A stretch of 17,928 nucleotides of DNA from Prasinococcaceae sp. CCMP 1430 (lineage: Eukaryota; Prasinodermophyta; Palmophyllophyceae; Prasinococcales; Prasinococcaceae). The translations under genes and the position numbers were made by a program. Positions 1 to 7,536 of the stretch are shown here, piece after piece. The notes under the pieces were generated by a model. It was not told the origin of the DNA. It saw only the letters and a list, made by a program, of their open reading frames with translations, and did no database searches. How positions within the stretch are numbered: position 1 is the first letter of the stretch; the number at the start of each line of letters is the position of its first letter. The stretch is taken from positions 63,772-81,699 of the forward strand of contig RQSC01000635.1 of NCBI GenBank assembly GCA_013416795.1, in the 5' to 3' direction.

Positions 1-295
1 GCGCCCGCGGCCGCGGGGCGCGCCTCCGCGGCGGCGCGCTCGCTGCCGGGCATGCTCGCCGACGCGGGCTTCGACGTGTGGCTGGGCAACGCGCGCGGCA
101 ACGTGTTCAGCCACCGGCACGCGTGGCTCTCGCCCGCCTCGGAGGAGTACTGGGCGTTCTCGTTCGACGAGTTCGCCCGCTACGACACGCCGGCGCTGGC
201 CGACTACGCCGCGCGCGCGGCGGGCGTGCCGAGCGTGGCGTGGGTGGGCCACTCGCAGGGCGGCGGCCAGGCCATCGCCGCCGCCGCGTGGCCGG
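1..295 (+). CDS. Acid lipase (lysosomal/gastric lipase family, alpha/beta hydrolase), internal fragment
   Basis: Frame 1 is open from the first base to the gap, about 98 codons, with neither true start nor stop in the window. The order of motifs is that of the lysosomal acid/gastric lipase family (neutral lipid or cholesteryl ester hydrolysis): LADAGFDVWLGNARGN (codons 19-34), the YWAFSFDEFARYDTPAL block, then the nucleophile elbow GHSQG with the catalytic Ser codon at 253-255. The Asp and His of the triad would lie downstream and are missing because the sequence changes at the n at 296. The ATG at 52 is internal to a conserved block (preceded by RSLPG), so it is not taken as the start. Family members normally act in the lysosome or are secreted; no signal peptide is visible because the 5' end is outside the window. 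Family assignment is firm; exact substrate is not. Confidence 0.9.
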
Positions 296-296
296 N
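296..296. other. Single n, interpreted as collapsed assembly gap
   Basis: The lipase frame ends here just after its nucleophile elbow, and a different, minus-strand coding region begins immediately on the other side. One ambiguous base would not explain loss of the lipase frame. Confidence 0.75.
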
Positions 297-892
297 CCCG
301 CCGAGGCGCCGTCTGCGTAGTCAAGACGCGATGTGTCCGTCGTCGGCATCTCAGCACCAAATCGTTCCGGACCGAATGCAAAGCCGGGCATTCCCTTGCC
401 GCTGGCATCACGCAGCACAGCGATGGCATCTGGGCCCACATTGAGGTCGAGGCGATCGCCCTCACGCCGCGCTCGCCTGAGCACCTCGGCGCTCACGCCT
501 GGGAACCGCTCCTGCCCTGCGCCGAAGTCCACCGTTGCTTCGGAGCGGTGCTCGCTTAGCGTGGTCACGCTGCCAATGTCGAGCGGCGTGTCTCTGTACT
601 CACTCGCCCGTGCGAGCTCTGGTAGCCTTACTTGCGCGTCAAGTGCAAAGTTGGGCACCGACACCGCAAGCGTACGACGGGTGGGGCCCACATCCGCATC
701 ATAAGAGCCGGGGGGTGGCACCTCGCCGAAGCTACCAGCGCCGCTGCTGAGCTCCCTGAGCGCCTGGGCAGTCGCGTCGATCGCAAAGGCGACCGGTCCC
801 TCCCTGTGGCCGATAATGACTGCCGGCGTAGACGGGAAGCGATGAGCGTCTGCTGTGGACACGTCGAGGCGCAAGACGTCCCCCTCGCGCTT
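297..892 (-). CDS. Unrecognised protein, 3'-truncated at gap
   Basis: The minus strand is open from about 892 down to the gap at 296, roughly 198 codons. The translation reads as real protein rather than an antisense shadow: mixed hydrophobic and charged composition, for example VIIGHREGPVAFAIDATAQAL near 800-740 and DAQVRLPELARASEYRDTPL near 650-590, with less extreme third-position GC than the neighbours. There is no acceptable ATG at the front. The frame runs upstream into a low-complexity Gly/Pro/Ala stretch that overlaps the 30-bp duplication, so the exon probably begins near 892-900, with AG dinucleotides just upstream (about 899-905) that could be a splice acceptor. No stop is reached before the gap. 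I do not recognise a family. No Cys pattern, signal peptide or membrane segment is seen. The tRNA-Pro lies upstream on the same strand. Confidence 0.55.
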
Positions 893-926
893 GCCGCTGT
901 GCTGCGCGATACCTCGTCCGGCGGGC

Positions 927-1002
927 GGGCCTCCGCGGCCGCCGTCGGCTGGGCCGGGAAGGGGGGGGCGATGGGCCTCCGCGGCCGCCGTCGGCTGGGC
1001 CG
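927..1002. repeat. Perfect 30-bp direct duplication, 46-bp period
   Basis: Copies at 927-956 and 973-1002 are identical over 30 bases (core CCTCCGCGGCCGCCGTCGG), separated by a 16-base G-rich spacer with a long G-run. It lies between the unrecognised minus-strand gene and the tRNA terminator. It looks like a local slippage or tandem duplication product; no function is inferred. Confidence 0.9.
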
Positions 1003-1041
1003 CTCGCGCTCCGGCGCGGCCGCTATCGCCCCGCGGCTCGG

Positions 1042-1051
1042 AAAAAAAAAA
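1042..1051 (-). terminator. Pol III T-run terminator of tRNA-Pro
   Basis: Ten consecutive A on the plus strand give ten T on the transcribed sense of the minus-strand tRNA, starting 5 bases past its 3' end. This is the classic Pol III stop and supports the tRNA being a functional transcription unit. Confidence 0.9.
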
Positions 1052-1056
1052 TCGCG

Positions 1057-1128
1057 GGGGAGTACCGGGAATCGAACCCGGGACCTCGCGCACCCAAAGC
1101 GCGAATCATGCCACTAGACCACACTCCC
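1057..1128 (-). tRNA. tRNA-Pro(UGG): tRNA-Pro (anticodon UGG)
   Basis: The reverse complement folds into a 72-nt cloverleaf. The 7-bp acceptor is GGGAGTG/TACTCCC with a terminal G-U. The A box lies within TGGTCTAGTGG, the 5-bp anticodon stem is CGCGC/GCGCG around loop TTTGGGT (anticodon TGG at plus positions 1096-1094), and the T arm carries the B box GGTTCGATTCC. There is no intron and no encoded CCA. The discriminator base is C73, typical of eukaryotic tRNA-Pro and unlike the bacterial A73. A T10 terminator follows. Confidence 0.97.
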
Positions 1129-1454
1129 TAGAGTTTCGGTTTGAGAAAACAACGTGGTATATAAACGTTCTTACAACACACATCAAAATGCACTCAAAAT
1201 TTATCGTGGACCCCAAGACGAACCTTTATTGCGCGCGGGCGCCCGCGCCCACGGAAACGGCATCGGATTTCGGAGGATCGGCGCCACAGCGCGCCCGCCC
1301 CTGCTCCTGCTCCTCCTGCCGCCGCCCCCACCCGCATCCCTGCCCCGCTCGCCCCTGGGGGCTCGTCCTCCCACCTCGGCGCGCGGGCTGCCGCGCGCGA
1401 GGGGGCGGGCGCGCGGCGCGAGGCTGCCTCCGACGGGGCAGCAAGGGGGACCGC
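1129..1454. other. Intergenic region: AT-rich island then GC-rich presumed 5' UTR
   Basis: Positions 1129-1230 are strikingly AT-rich for this window and hold the TATA-like element, ACGTTCTT (1165-1172) and TCAAAATG (1183-1190). From about 1230 the DNA turns strongly GC-rich. The frame of the downstream gene is open through here with an in-frame ATG at 1188, but its translation is low-complexity and does not look like protein. I see no separate gene. Confidence 0.6.
1158..1165. promoter_or_regulatory. TATA-like element TATATAAA
   Basis: It sits 30-37 bp upstream of the tRNA-Pro 5' end when read on the minus strand (TTTATATA), the spacing of TATA-like elements upstream of many plant and yeast tRNA genes. 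It also faces the plus-strand gene starting at 1455. Which unit uses it cannot be told from sequence. Confidence 0.5.
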
Positions 1455-1841
1455 ATGCGCTGCCGGGGCGCGAAGCTCGCCGCGGCGTGCGCCTGCGGTG
1501 CGGCGGCGGGGTGCGTCGCGGTGTACTTTGCGTCGGAGGTGGTGGTGCGGCCGCTCGCGTACAAGCTGCAGGGCGAGGCGAACGTCGCGAGGCTCGTAGC
1601 GGAGGGGCGCAGCGGCGCACGCGCGGTCGTGGTGCAGCAGCAGCACCAACAACACCAACACCAACACCAGCACCAGCGCCAGCACCAACAGCAGAAGCCT
1701 GATGTTGCGGGTGCCGTCGCATCGCCTCCGCCTCCGCCTCCGCCCCCGCCGCCACCATCGCCGCCACCATCACCGCCACCACCGCCATCGCCGCCTCCCC
1801 CGCCACCTCACGAGGCAGCACACGAGCGCGACCGACAGGGC

Positions 1842-1891
<50 letters not shown>

Positions 1892-2540
1892 AAAGCAACA
1901 GCAGGACCCGCCGCCCGCCAAGCTCGTCGAGGGCCTCGTCCAGGCGGGCTTCTCCCGCGAGCGGTCCCGGGAGGCGCTCTCCGCCGTGTACGCGTCCGGC
2001 GCCGCGTCGCGCGCCGCCGACCTCGACGACGAGGCGGCCGCGCGGGCGGTCATCAGGGCGGCGCACGACTGGCTCTTCGCCGACAACAAGGCCCACGGCC
2101 TGGCCGAGTTCGAGGCCGAGCGCACCAGCCTGATGCGCCCGCGGACGGACATGGACGGCTACGCGGTCACGTGGGGGATACACCACAAGACGGACACGGC
2201 CGAGGAGTGCGGCGCGCGGTGCCTCGCGTACGCGCCCGCGCCGCCGTCGTGGTACGTGTGCAACGTGTGGGTGTGGTGCGCGGCGGAGGGCGACACCAGC
2301 GACGACCCGGTGTGCTTCGCGCCCGCCGCGCACAAGTTCGAGAAGGGCCAGTGCTGGCTGAAGCATCAGGACGACCCCCTGCACCCGCACGTCAACATGC
2401 AGGGCGTCTACGACGAGGCGTACCGCAAGCGCCACCCCAGCGCGCCCCCGGTCGTCCAGTGGACGAGCGGCGTCGTCGTGCGCTCCGAGCGCGCGAGCGA
2501 CGTCAGCAACGGCACCTGGAGCGCGCGCGCCGGCTGGTGA
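1455..2540 (+). CDS. Membrane-anchored protein with HQ, poly-Pro and poly-Gln tracts, UBA-like segment and PAN/apple-like domain
   Basis: Start ATG 1455 is chosen because it places a hydrophobic signal-anchor (residues about 8-32, LAAACACGAAAGCVAVYF) at the N terminus; the open frame extends further upstream but is low-complexity. The product is 361 aa. After the anchor come a His/Gln-alternating tract (residues 61-80), a Pro-rich tract broken by Ser (91-118), Gln17-Lys-Gln3 (130-150), and a helical segment with UBA-like spacing (LVEGLVQAGFSRERSREAL, from about 155). The C-terminal half has a Cys pattern like PAN/apple domains: EECGARC, CNVWVWC, VCF and GQCWLK (about 228-320), ending in VVQWTSGVV. 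The likely topology is type II, with the PAN-like domain lumenal or extracellular, suggesting glycan or protein binding. The UBA-like call is weak. The gene is single-exon and convergent with the DUF1769 gene. Confidence 0.75.
1635..1904 (+). repeat. Coding low-complexity tracts: HQ (1635-1694), poly-P (1725-1808), poly-Q (1842-1904)
   Basis: Three different codon-repeat tracts lie back to back inside one gene. The glutamine tracts mix CAA and CAG rather than being a pure trinucleotide run, so they are less slippage-prone than a pure repeat. The HQ alternation resembles a potential metal-binding or disordered linker. Confidence 0.9.
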
Positions 2541-2788
2541 GCTCGGCGGCGGCGGCGCGAGGCCGCGCCCCCCCAAAAAGGAAATGACTTTCGCCGACGC
2601 GCAGCATTTTCGCGCGCGCCCGCCCCAACGACCACGATCACATAACGCAACACACATGTACAATCACGCCGGCGACGCACCCGCACAAAGCTGGCGCGAC
2701 AGAGAGACTGATGAGAGCGGCGCGAAAGAAGGAAGGTTCGTACATTCAGTACAGCACAAACTAAAGTCCTACTACAGTAGCTAGCTAG
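2541..2788. other. 3' intergenic region between convergent genes
   Basis: About 250 bp between two convergent stop codons. It is less GC-rich than the flanking genes, with A-rich stretches around 2630-2780 suitable for 3' ends. No gene is seen; a tandem TAGC run lies at its right edge. Confidence 0.6.
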
Positions 2789-2792
2789 CTAG
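2778..2792. repeat. Tandem TAGC run overlapping the DUF1769 stop codon
   Basis: Fifteen bases of palindromic (TAGC)3TAG. On the minus strand TAG stops have first bases at 2791, 2787 and 2783, one in each reading frame; the first is the gene's own stop. An additional inverted pair CTACT/AGTAG (2769-2780) abuts it. Confidence 0.85.
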
Positions 2793-3823
2793 ACACCAAC
2801 AAGCAGCTGCTCGTGGAAGATGAGAAAGGAGTACAGGTACCGGCCGTCCGTGGTCTTGGCCATGACCTGCACGGGCTGGCCGTCGAGGCACGCGCTCATC
2901 CCCAGCGTGGTGAAGCCCACGTCCAGGCTGTACGTCGCGGCGTCGAACAGGTGCTGGTAGAAGTCGAAGGTGTACACCGACTCGGTGTCGAAGGTGTACA
3001 TGGCGGCCCTCTCGAGCGACGTGAGCGTGCGCTTGCGCTTGGCCGCGCTCACGTCGCCGCGCGCGAACCTGCCGCCGAGGAGCGTGTTCTCCTCGGCGAA
3101 CTCGAGCCCGAGGATGTCGGGCTCCATGCCCGGCGCCTCCACCGAGATCGTCTGCGCCGTGGCGCCCAGCAGCGCGTAGACGCGCGGGCGCTCCCCGAGC
3201 AGGTCGATCCGCGCGCCGGGCGCGAGCTTGCGGATGAACGCCGACGCCGCGCTCAGCACCCACTGCGGGGGCAGCCTGCGGAGCGGCCGCTCGAACTCGT
3301 GCCCGCTGACCGCCTCGGCCAGCGAGACCTCCTCCTTGAAGCGCCCCTGCACCACCGCGTGCATGCGGCGCTTTCGATTCGCGAAGTACGCGCCGTCGCG
3401 CCGCGGGTCCTCGGAGGGCACGTCGCGCAGGCGCAGCAGCACGCTGCCCTCGAAGAGCTCGCTCTCGAACGGCACGGGCACGCCGAGCGGCAGCGGCCCC
3501 GCGCCGTGCGAGGGCGCCACCATGCCCGGCACGGCGGTGTTCACGCAGAAGAAGACCGGGCGGTTGGGCCACGCCGAGGGCGGCGGCACGGACGTGCGCA
3601 TGCCCCACACGGGCCCCAGGAGGTCCTCCTCGCCGTCGGCGGGGCGCGAGCGCCGCGTCATCGCGCGGCGCAGCGCGCGGACGCCGGCGGCGGGCATCGG
3701 CGCACCGCCCTCCTCCTCGCCGCCCGCTCGGCCGACCGCGCAGTCTCGCGCGTCGTCGGACTGCCCGTCGATGTCGCCCCTGAGGTCGGCGAGCGACGGC
3801 CCGCGCACGGCGTGCGCGAGCAT
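2789..3823 (-). CDS. DUF1769 (UPF0590-type) family protein
   Basis: From the first in-frame ATG (3823) to TAG (2789-2791) the product is 344 aa. It carries the collinear blocks I associate with DUF1769: FEGSVLLRLRDVP (124-136), AYFANRKRRMHAVVQGRFKE (145-164), the GHEFERPL and LPPQWVL block (about 174-190), ATAQTISVEAPG (221-232), ENTLLGGRF (245-253), YTFDFYQHLFD (284-294), DGQPVQVMAKTTDGRYL (314-330) and FHEQLL (336-341). The biochemical function of the family is unknown to me. The frame stays open upstream of the ATG to beyond 3967 and there encodes a hydrophobic stretch (LCGALVALPAGCAVHF, about 3934-3885) followed by Arg-rich sequence. The true N terminus, perhaps a membrane anchor, may therefore begin upstream and be missing: see the suspected junction near 3970. 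It is single-exon, GC-rich at third positions, and convergent with the PAN-like gene. Confidence 0.85.
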   Translation of the reverse strand: MLAHAVRGPSLADLRGDIDGQSDDARDCAVGRAGGEEEGGAPMPAAGVRALRRAMTRRSRPADGEEDLLGPVWGMRTSVPPPSAWPNRPVFFCVNTAVPGMVAPSHGAGPLPLGVPVPFESELFEGSVLLRLRDVPSEDPRRDGAYFANRKRRMHAVVQGRFKEEVSLAEAVSGHEFERPLRRLPPQWVLSAASAFIRKLAPGARIDLLGERPRVYALLGATAQTISVEAPGMEPDILGLEFAEENTLLGGRFARGDVSAAKRKRTLTSLERAAMYTFDTESVYTFDFYQHLFDAATYSLDVGFTTLGMSACLDGQPVQVMAKTTDGRYLYSFLIFHEQLLVGV

Positions 3824-3972
3824 GCTCGTCTCCCGCGCCAAACGCACGAGCGAGCGCCTCGAGCGGACGCCGGCGCGCCGCACGGCGAAGTGCACGGCGC
3901 ATCCGGCGGGCAGCGCCACCAGCGCGCCGCACAGCCGCGAGCCCGAGGCGGCGACCGCCGCGAGCACCCGCC

Positions 3973-4425
3973 AAGATCGCGCAGGAGATTGTCGTCCTCG
4001 AAGAATCAGACAACGACGCAGCGAACGATCAGGACGAGGTCGCCGACTCTGAGCCGCTCGAGGAGCAGGCTGAGGCTGAGGTCGAGACTGCTGTTGTTCA
4101 GAGCACGCCAGAGATCGTCGAGGTGGTCGCGGAGGCCGAGGCGGAAGGGGAAGGCGAAGAGGAGACTCCGTGCCTGGTCTGTGGCTCGTGCGACGACTCA
4201 GAGGAGATCATGCTTCTGTGCGACGGCTGCGATAAAGCCTGCCATCTCTCCTGCGCGGGCTACAAGCGCGCACCCAAGGGCGACTGGTTCTGCATCGAGT
4301 GCAAGCCCACCAAGCGGGGCCTCGACGCCGCCGCCGCGTGGCGCAAGGCCAACGGCAAGGAAAACAACGCCGCGGAGGCCAACGCGGCGCCTGTAGCAAG
4401 GCGCTCTACGCGAAGCCGCCGGTAG
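3973..4425 (+). CDS. PHD-finger protein, 5' end unresolved
   Basis: Frame 1 reads as protein from about 3973 (AKIAQEIVVLEESDNDAAND), through a long acidic Glu/Asp/Val/Ala region, to a C4HC3 PHD finger. The zinc ligands are Cys at 4171, 4180, 4219 and 4228, His 4243, and Cys at 4252, 4291 and 4300, with the conserved Trp before the last pair (GDWFCIEC). The tail is basic (RRSTRSRR), ending at TAG 4423-4425. PHD fingers of this type bind histone H3 tails, so a nuclear chromatin reader is the natural role; that is family knowledge. The first in-frame ATG (4123) lies inside the acidic region, so the real start is upstream. No ATG exists in frame before the sequence becomes the antisense of the DUF1769 gene. 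Either a 5' exon is elsewhere (AG sites in CAAG|ATC and GCAG|GAG at about 3974 and 3984 could be acceptors) or there is a misjoin. Confidence 0.85.
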   Translation, partial: KIAQEIVVLEESDNDAANDQDEVADSEPLEEQAEAEVETAVVQSTPEIVEVVAEAEAEGEGEEETPCLVCGSCDDSEEIMLLCDGCDKACHLSCAGYKRAPKGDWFCIECKPTKRGLDAAAAWRKANGKENNAAEANAAPVARRSTRSRR

Positions 4426-4609
4426 AAGGTCGTCTCACTGGCGCGGGCCTCGAGGTTGATGCGACGGCGGCAGCACTCCAGCATGCCGTCGGATACGCTC
4501 CTTCGGGCACGCCCACGCACCCCAGAGTAGCGTGTGAGCGAGCGAAGCTTTGTACAGTCACTAAAAGCAGCTATATTTTACCGCGTTGCTCGAGTATGAG
4601 CGCCTTATT

Positions 4610-4610
4610 N
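4610..4610. other. Single n, interpreted as collapsed assembly gap
   Basis: An AT-rich 3' region is followed abruptly by GC-rich purine-biased leader DNA. Confidence 0.6.
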
Positions 4611-4800
4611 GCGGCGGCGCCGCGGGAGGGGAGGGCGGCCGAGTCGAGGGGGGGTAGGGGCGAGGGAGCGCGAGAAAGGCGCCGGGCTCGCGCGCGCTCC
4701 TCGAGCGCTCGCGGGCGGAGGCGGCGGAGGCGGAGGCGCGTTCCCTTTTCGGTTGGCGGCGGGCGGCGTGTGCGTGGTGGGTCGGTGGGTGGGCGGGACG

Positions 4801-4820
4801 CTCGCTCCGAAGGGAGCGAG
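4801..4820 (+). repeat. Perfect 8-bp hairpin in the presumed VPS35 leader
   Basis: Arms CTCGCTCC (4801-4808) and GGAGCGAG (4813-4820) flank a GAAG loop, 130 bp before the VPS35 ATG. If transcribed it would form a stable stem-loop in the 5' UTR. Confidence 0.6.
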
Positions 4821-4950
4821 GGAGGGACGGACACAACAACAGTAGCAACAACAACAACAGGAGGAGGCGGTAGCGGCGGCGGCGGCCTAGTGGATCCCCC
4901 CCCTCCCTCCACACACACACACACCACCCCAACCCGCATCATCCATCTCG

Positions 4951-7533
4951 ATGGCCGCGGTCGAGCGCAGAACGCCGAGCGACTCAGCACCCGACGAGCA
5001 GCAGGCGAGGTGGCTGGCCGAGTCGCTCGCGTCGGCGAAGCGCGCGGGCCTGCGCATGCGGCGCGCGATCGACGAGGGCTCGCTGCGCGACGCGCTGCGC
5101 TGCGCGAACGAGCTGCTCGGCGAGCTGCGCACGTCGCTGCTCGCGCCGCAGAAGTACTACGAGCTGTACGTGGCGGTGACCGGCGAGCTCCTGTACCTGC
5201 GCATGTTCTTCGAAGACGAGGTCGCCAAGGGGCGCGGCGTCGCCGGCCTGTACGAGCTCGTCCAGCACGCGGGCAACGTGCTGCCGCGCCTGTACCTGCT
5301 GGTGACCGTCGGGTACGTGTACGTCAAGAGCGGGGGGGCGCCGTCCAAGGAGGTGCTCAAGGACCTGGTCGAGATGAGCAAGGGCGTGCAGCACCCCACC
5401 CGCGGCCTCTTCCTCCGGACGTACCTCGCGCAGACCACGCGCGGCCTGCTGCCGGACGCGGGCAGCGAGTTCGAGGGCGAGGGCGGCTCGCTCGCCGACG
5501 CCGTCGACTTCACGCTGCAGAACTTCACCAGCATGAACAAGCTGTGGGTGCGCATGCAGCGGCAGGGGAAGGCGTCGCAGCGCGCGCGGCGCGAGCGCGA
5601 GCGGCAGGAGCTGCGCGACCTCGTCGGCAAGAACCTGCTCATCCTCGGGCAGCTCGAGGGCGTGGACGTGGAGGTGTACGGCGGCACGGTGCTGCCCCGC
5701 GCGCTCGAGCAGGTGGTCGCCTGCAAGGACGAGATCGCGCAGCACTACCTCATGGACTGCATCGTGGAGGGCTTCCCCCTGGAGTACCACCTCGAGACGC
5801 TCGGGGTGCTGCTGGCCGCCCTGCCCAAGCTGCACCCGAGCGTCGACGCCGCCGCCGTCCTGCAGCGCATCGCCGACAGGATCGCGGCGCACGCGGCGAG
5901 CGGCGCGGAGGGGGCCGCCGAGGAGGTGGCGGCGGCGCGGGCGTGCGAGCTCGTGCTGGGCTGCTGCGACGCCATCGCGTCGGCCGAGCAGCCGCGCCCG
6001 CGCGTGGCCATCGTGTCCGCCTACAGCGCGGCGCTCGCCCTCACGCTGCGGATCCGCCGCGACAGGATCGAGATGGTCGACGAGCTGCTCGCGCGCGCCG
6101 CCGCCGCGCTCAGCGCGCCGCGCGCGGCCGGCGAGGGCGCGGCCGACGAGGACTACCCCGCGCTCGAGCGCGCCGTGGTGGCGCTGCTCACCGCGCCGCT
6201 CGACGCCTACGACGACGTGATCAAGCTGCTGGAGCTGCGGAACTACCCCGCCGTGGCGGAGGTGCTCGCCGTGGGCACGCGGCGCGCCATGGCCGCCGAG
6301 GTGGTGCGCTCCCTCATCAGGAGCGGCCGCGCGATCAGCTCGCGCGCGAAGGCGGAGCGCCTCTTCTCGTTCGTGGCGCTGCTCGTCGAGGAGCGCGCGG
6401 ATGTGCCCGTCGCGGACGACGAGGACCTCGAGGAGGAGCAGGGCCTGGTGGCGCGCATGCTGCTGTCGCTGTGGTCGGACGATGCCGAGGAGTGCATGGC
6501 TGTGCTCGAGGTCGCCAAGGAGCGCCTCGAGAGGGGCGGGCCCGCGCGCTCGGGGCGCACGCTGCCCACGCTCGCCTTCGCGGCGCTCCGGCTGCTGCGC
6601 GCGGTGCGCTCGCGCGGCGCCGCTGGGGGGTCGCCCCCGGGGGAGGAGGAGGAGGAGGAGGAGAAGGAGGGGGAGGAGGAGGAGGGCGCGGCCGAGGCGC
6701 TCACCCCAAAGAAGGTGCTGCAGTTCCTGCACCGGACGATCTCGCTGCTGCACAAGCAGGGCGGCGCCGCGTCCGCGCCGGTCGCCCTGCGCCTTTTCCT
6801 GCAGTGCGCCGCGGCCGCCGACGAGGCGGGCGATGAGTCCATCGCGTACGAGTTCTACACGCAGGCGTTCGAGCTGTACGAGGAGGAGCTGGCGGACTCA
6901 AAGGCGCAGCAGGCGGCGCTGGCGGTGGTCGTGGGCACGCTCTGCCGGGCGCGCAACCTCGGCGCCGAGAATCGCGAGGCGCTCGTGTCCAAGGCCACGC
7001 AGTACAGCTCCAGGCTGCTCAAGAAGCCCGCGAGGGCGCGCGCGGCCGCGCTGTGCTCGCACCTCTTCTGGACGGACCGAGAGGGCGGTACGCCCGGGGC
7101 CGAGGGCGGCGGCGGGGAGGGCGCGACGCAGGGGGGCGGCGCCGAGGGCGGCGATGCGGGCGGCGACGGCGGCGTGGGCGGGGAGCCGTACCGCGACCCC
7201 GCGAACGTCCTGATGTGCCTCAAGCGCGCGCTGAAGCTCGCCAACGCCGCCGAGGAGATGGCGAGCAGCGTGGGCGGCGGCGCCAACGAGGCCGTCTCGC
7301 TGTACGTCGAGATACTCAACAAGTACCTCTACTTCTTCGACAGGAGCGTGCCGGGCGTGACGGCGGCGATGATCTCAGACCTGGTCGAGCTCATCGGGTC
7401 CGACATGTCCAAGCTCGAGGGCGAGGTCGCGGAGGGGACCAAGGCCTTCTTTCAGGCGACGCTCGCTCGCATCGCCTCCAAGAGGGCGGCGGGCGACGCG
7501 CCGCAGTACGCGGAGCTCGTGCTGCCCGCCTGA
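4951..7533 (+). CDS. VPS35: VPS35, retromer complex core subunit
   Basis: A single uninterrupted 860-codon frame gives a protein alignable by eye to VPS35 from end to end. Near the N terminus are the retromer signature PRLYLL (residues 112-117) within LPRLYLLVTVGYVYVKSG, and before it KYYELYVAVTGELLYLRMFF. The C-terminal part has KKVLQFLHRTISLLHKQ, YEFYTQAFELYEEELADSKA, a LLKKPARARAAALCSHLFW block, and ILNKYLYFFDRSVPGVT near the end. VPS35 is the alpha-solenoid scaffold that joins VPS26 (N-terminal half) and VPS29 (C-terminal half) and recycles endosomal cargo on the cytosolic face of endosomes. It is longer than the roughly 790-aa human protein, mainly because of a Glu-rich insert (about 563-580) and a Gly-rich insert (about 709-747). 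The start is the ATG directly preceding the conserved N-terminal region. No introns. Confidence 0.97.
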   Translation: MAAVERRTPSDSAPDEQQARWLAESLASAKRAGLRMRRAIDEGSLRDALRCANELLGELRTSLLAPQKYYELYVAVTGELLYLRMFFEDEVAKGRGVAGLYELVQHAGNVLPRLYLLVTVGYVYVKSGGAPSKEVLKDLVEMSKGVQHPTRGLFLRTYLAQTTRGLLPDAGSEFEGEGGSLADAVDFTLQNFTSMNKLWVRMQRQGKASQRARRERERQELRDLVGKNLLILGQLEGVDVEVYGGTVLPRALEQVVACKDEIAQHYLMDCIVEGFPLEYHLETLGVLLAALPKLHPSVDAAAVLQRIADRIAAHAASGAEGAAEEVAAARACELVLGCCDAIASAEQPRPRVAIVSAYSAALALTLRIRRDRIEMVDELLARAAAALSAPRAAGEGAADEDYPALERAVVALLTAPLDAYDDVIKLLELRNYPAVAEVLAVGTRRAMAAEVVRSLIRSGRAISSRAKAERLFSFVALLVEERADVPVADDEDLEEEQGLVARMLLSLWSDDAEECMAVLEVAKERLERGGPARSGRTLPTLAFAALRLLRAVRSRGAAGGSPPGEEEEEEEKEGEEEEGAAEALTPKKVLQFLHRTISLLHKQGGAASAPVALRLFLQCAAAADEAGDESIAYEFYTQAFELYEEELADSKAQQAALAVVVGTLCRARNLGAENREALVSKATQYSSRLLKKPARARAAALCSHLFWTDREGGTPGAEGGGGEGATQGGGAEGGDAGGDGGVGGEPYRDPANVLMCLKRALKLANAAEEMASSVGGGANEAVSLYVEILNKYLYFFDRSVPGVTAAMISDLVELIGSDMSKLEGEVAEGTKAFFQATLARIASKRAAGDAPQYAELVLPA

Positions 7534-7536
7534 AAG

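Larger units (their letters stand above)
4426..4950. other. Intergenic: PHD 3' region, gap at 4610, VPS35 5' leader
   Basis: 4426-4609 is the downstream region of the PHD gene, turning AT-richer towards the gap (TATATTTTA at 4572-4580). 4611-4950 is purine-biased, GC-rich leader DNA with an ACA/CAA-rich run (4831-4860), a CA dinucleotide run (4911-4924) and a hairpin at 4801-4820. No coding region is supported. Confidence 0.6.

Noticed and set aside
855-1454. Extension of the PAN-like protein to ATG 855 or 1188
   Set aside because: It would run through the tRNA gene (855) or add low-complexity residues before a good signal anchor (1188).
1770-1910. Poly-Leu and poly-Cys frames opposite the poly-Gln tract
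   Set aside because: Simple antisense of CAG/CAA repeats.
2813-4396. Long plus-strand frames opposite DUF1769
   Set aside because: Arg/Ala/His-rich shadow translations; the minus strand has conserved DUF1769 blocks and the PHD gene lies in another plus frame.
4571-4990. Minus-strand frames rich in Pro, Leu and Ser upstream of VPS35
   Set aside because: Low-complexity readings of purine-biased leader DNA that cross the gap at 4610.
4984-6753. 589-codon minus-strand frame opposite VPS35
   Set aside because: Composition of Leu, Arg, Gln and His typical of an antisense reading; the plus strand is unmistakable VPS35.
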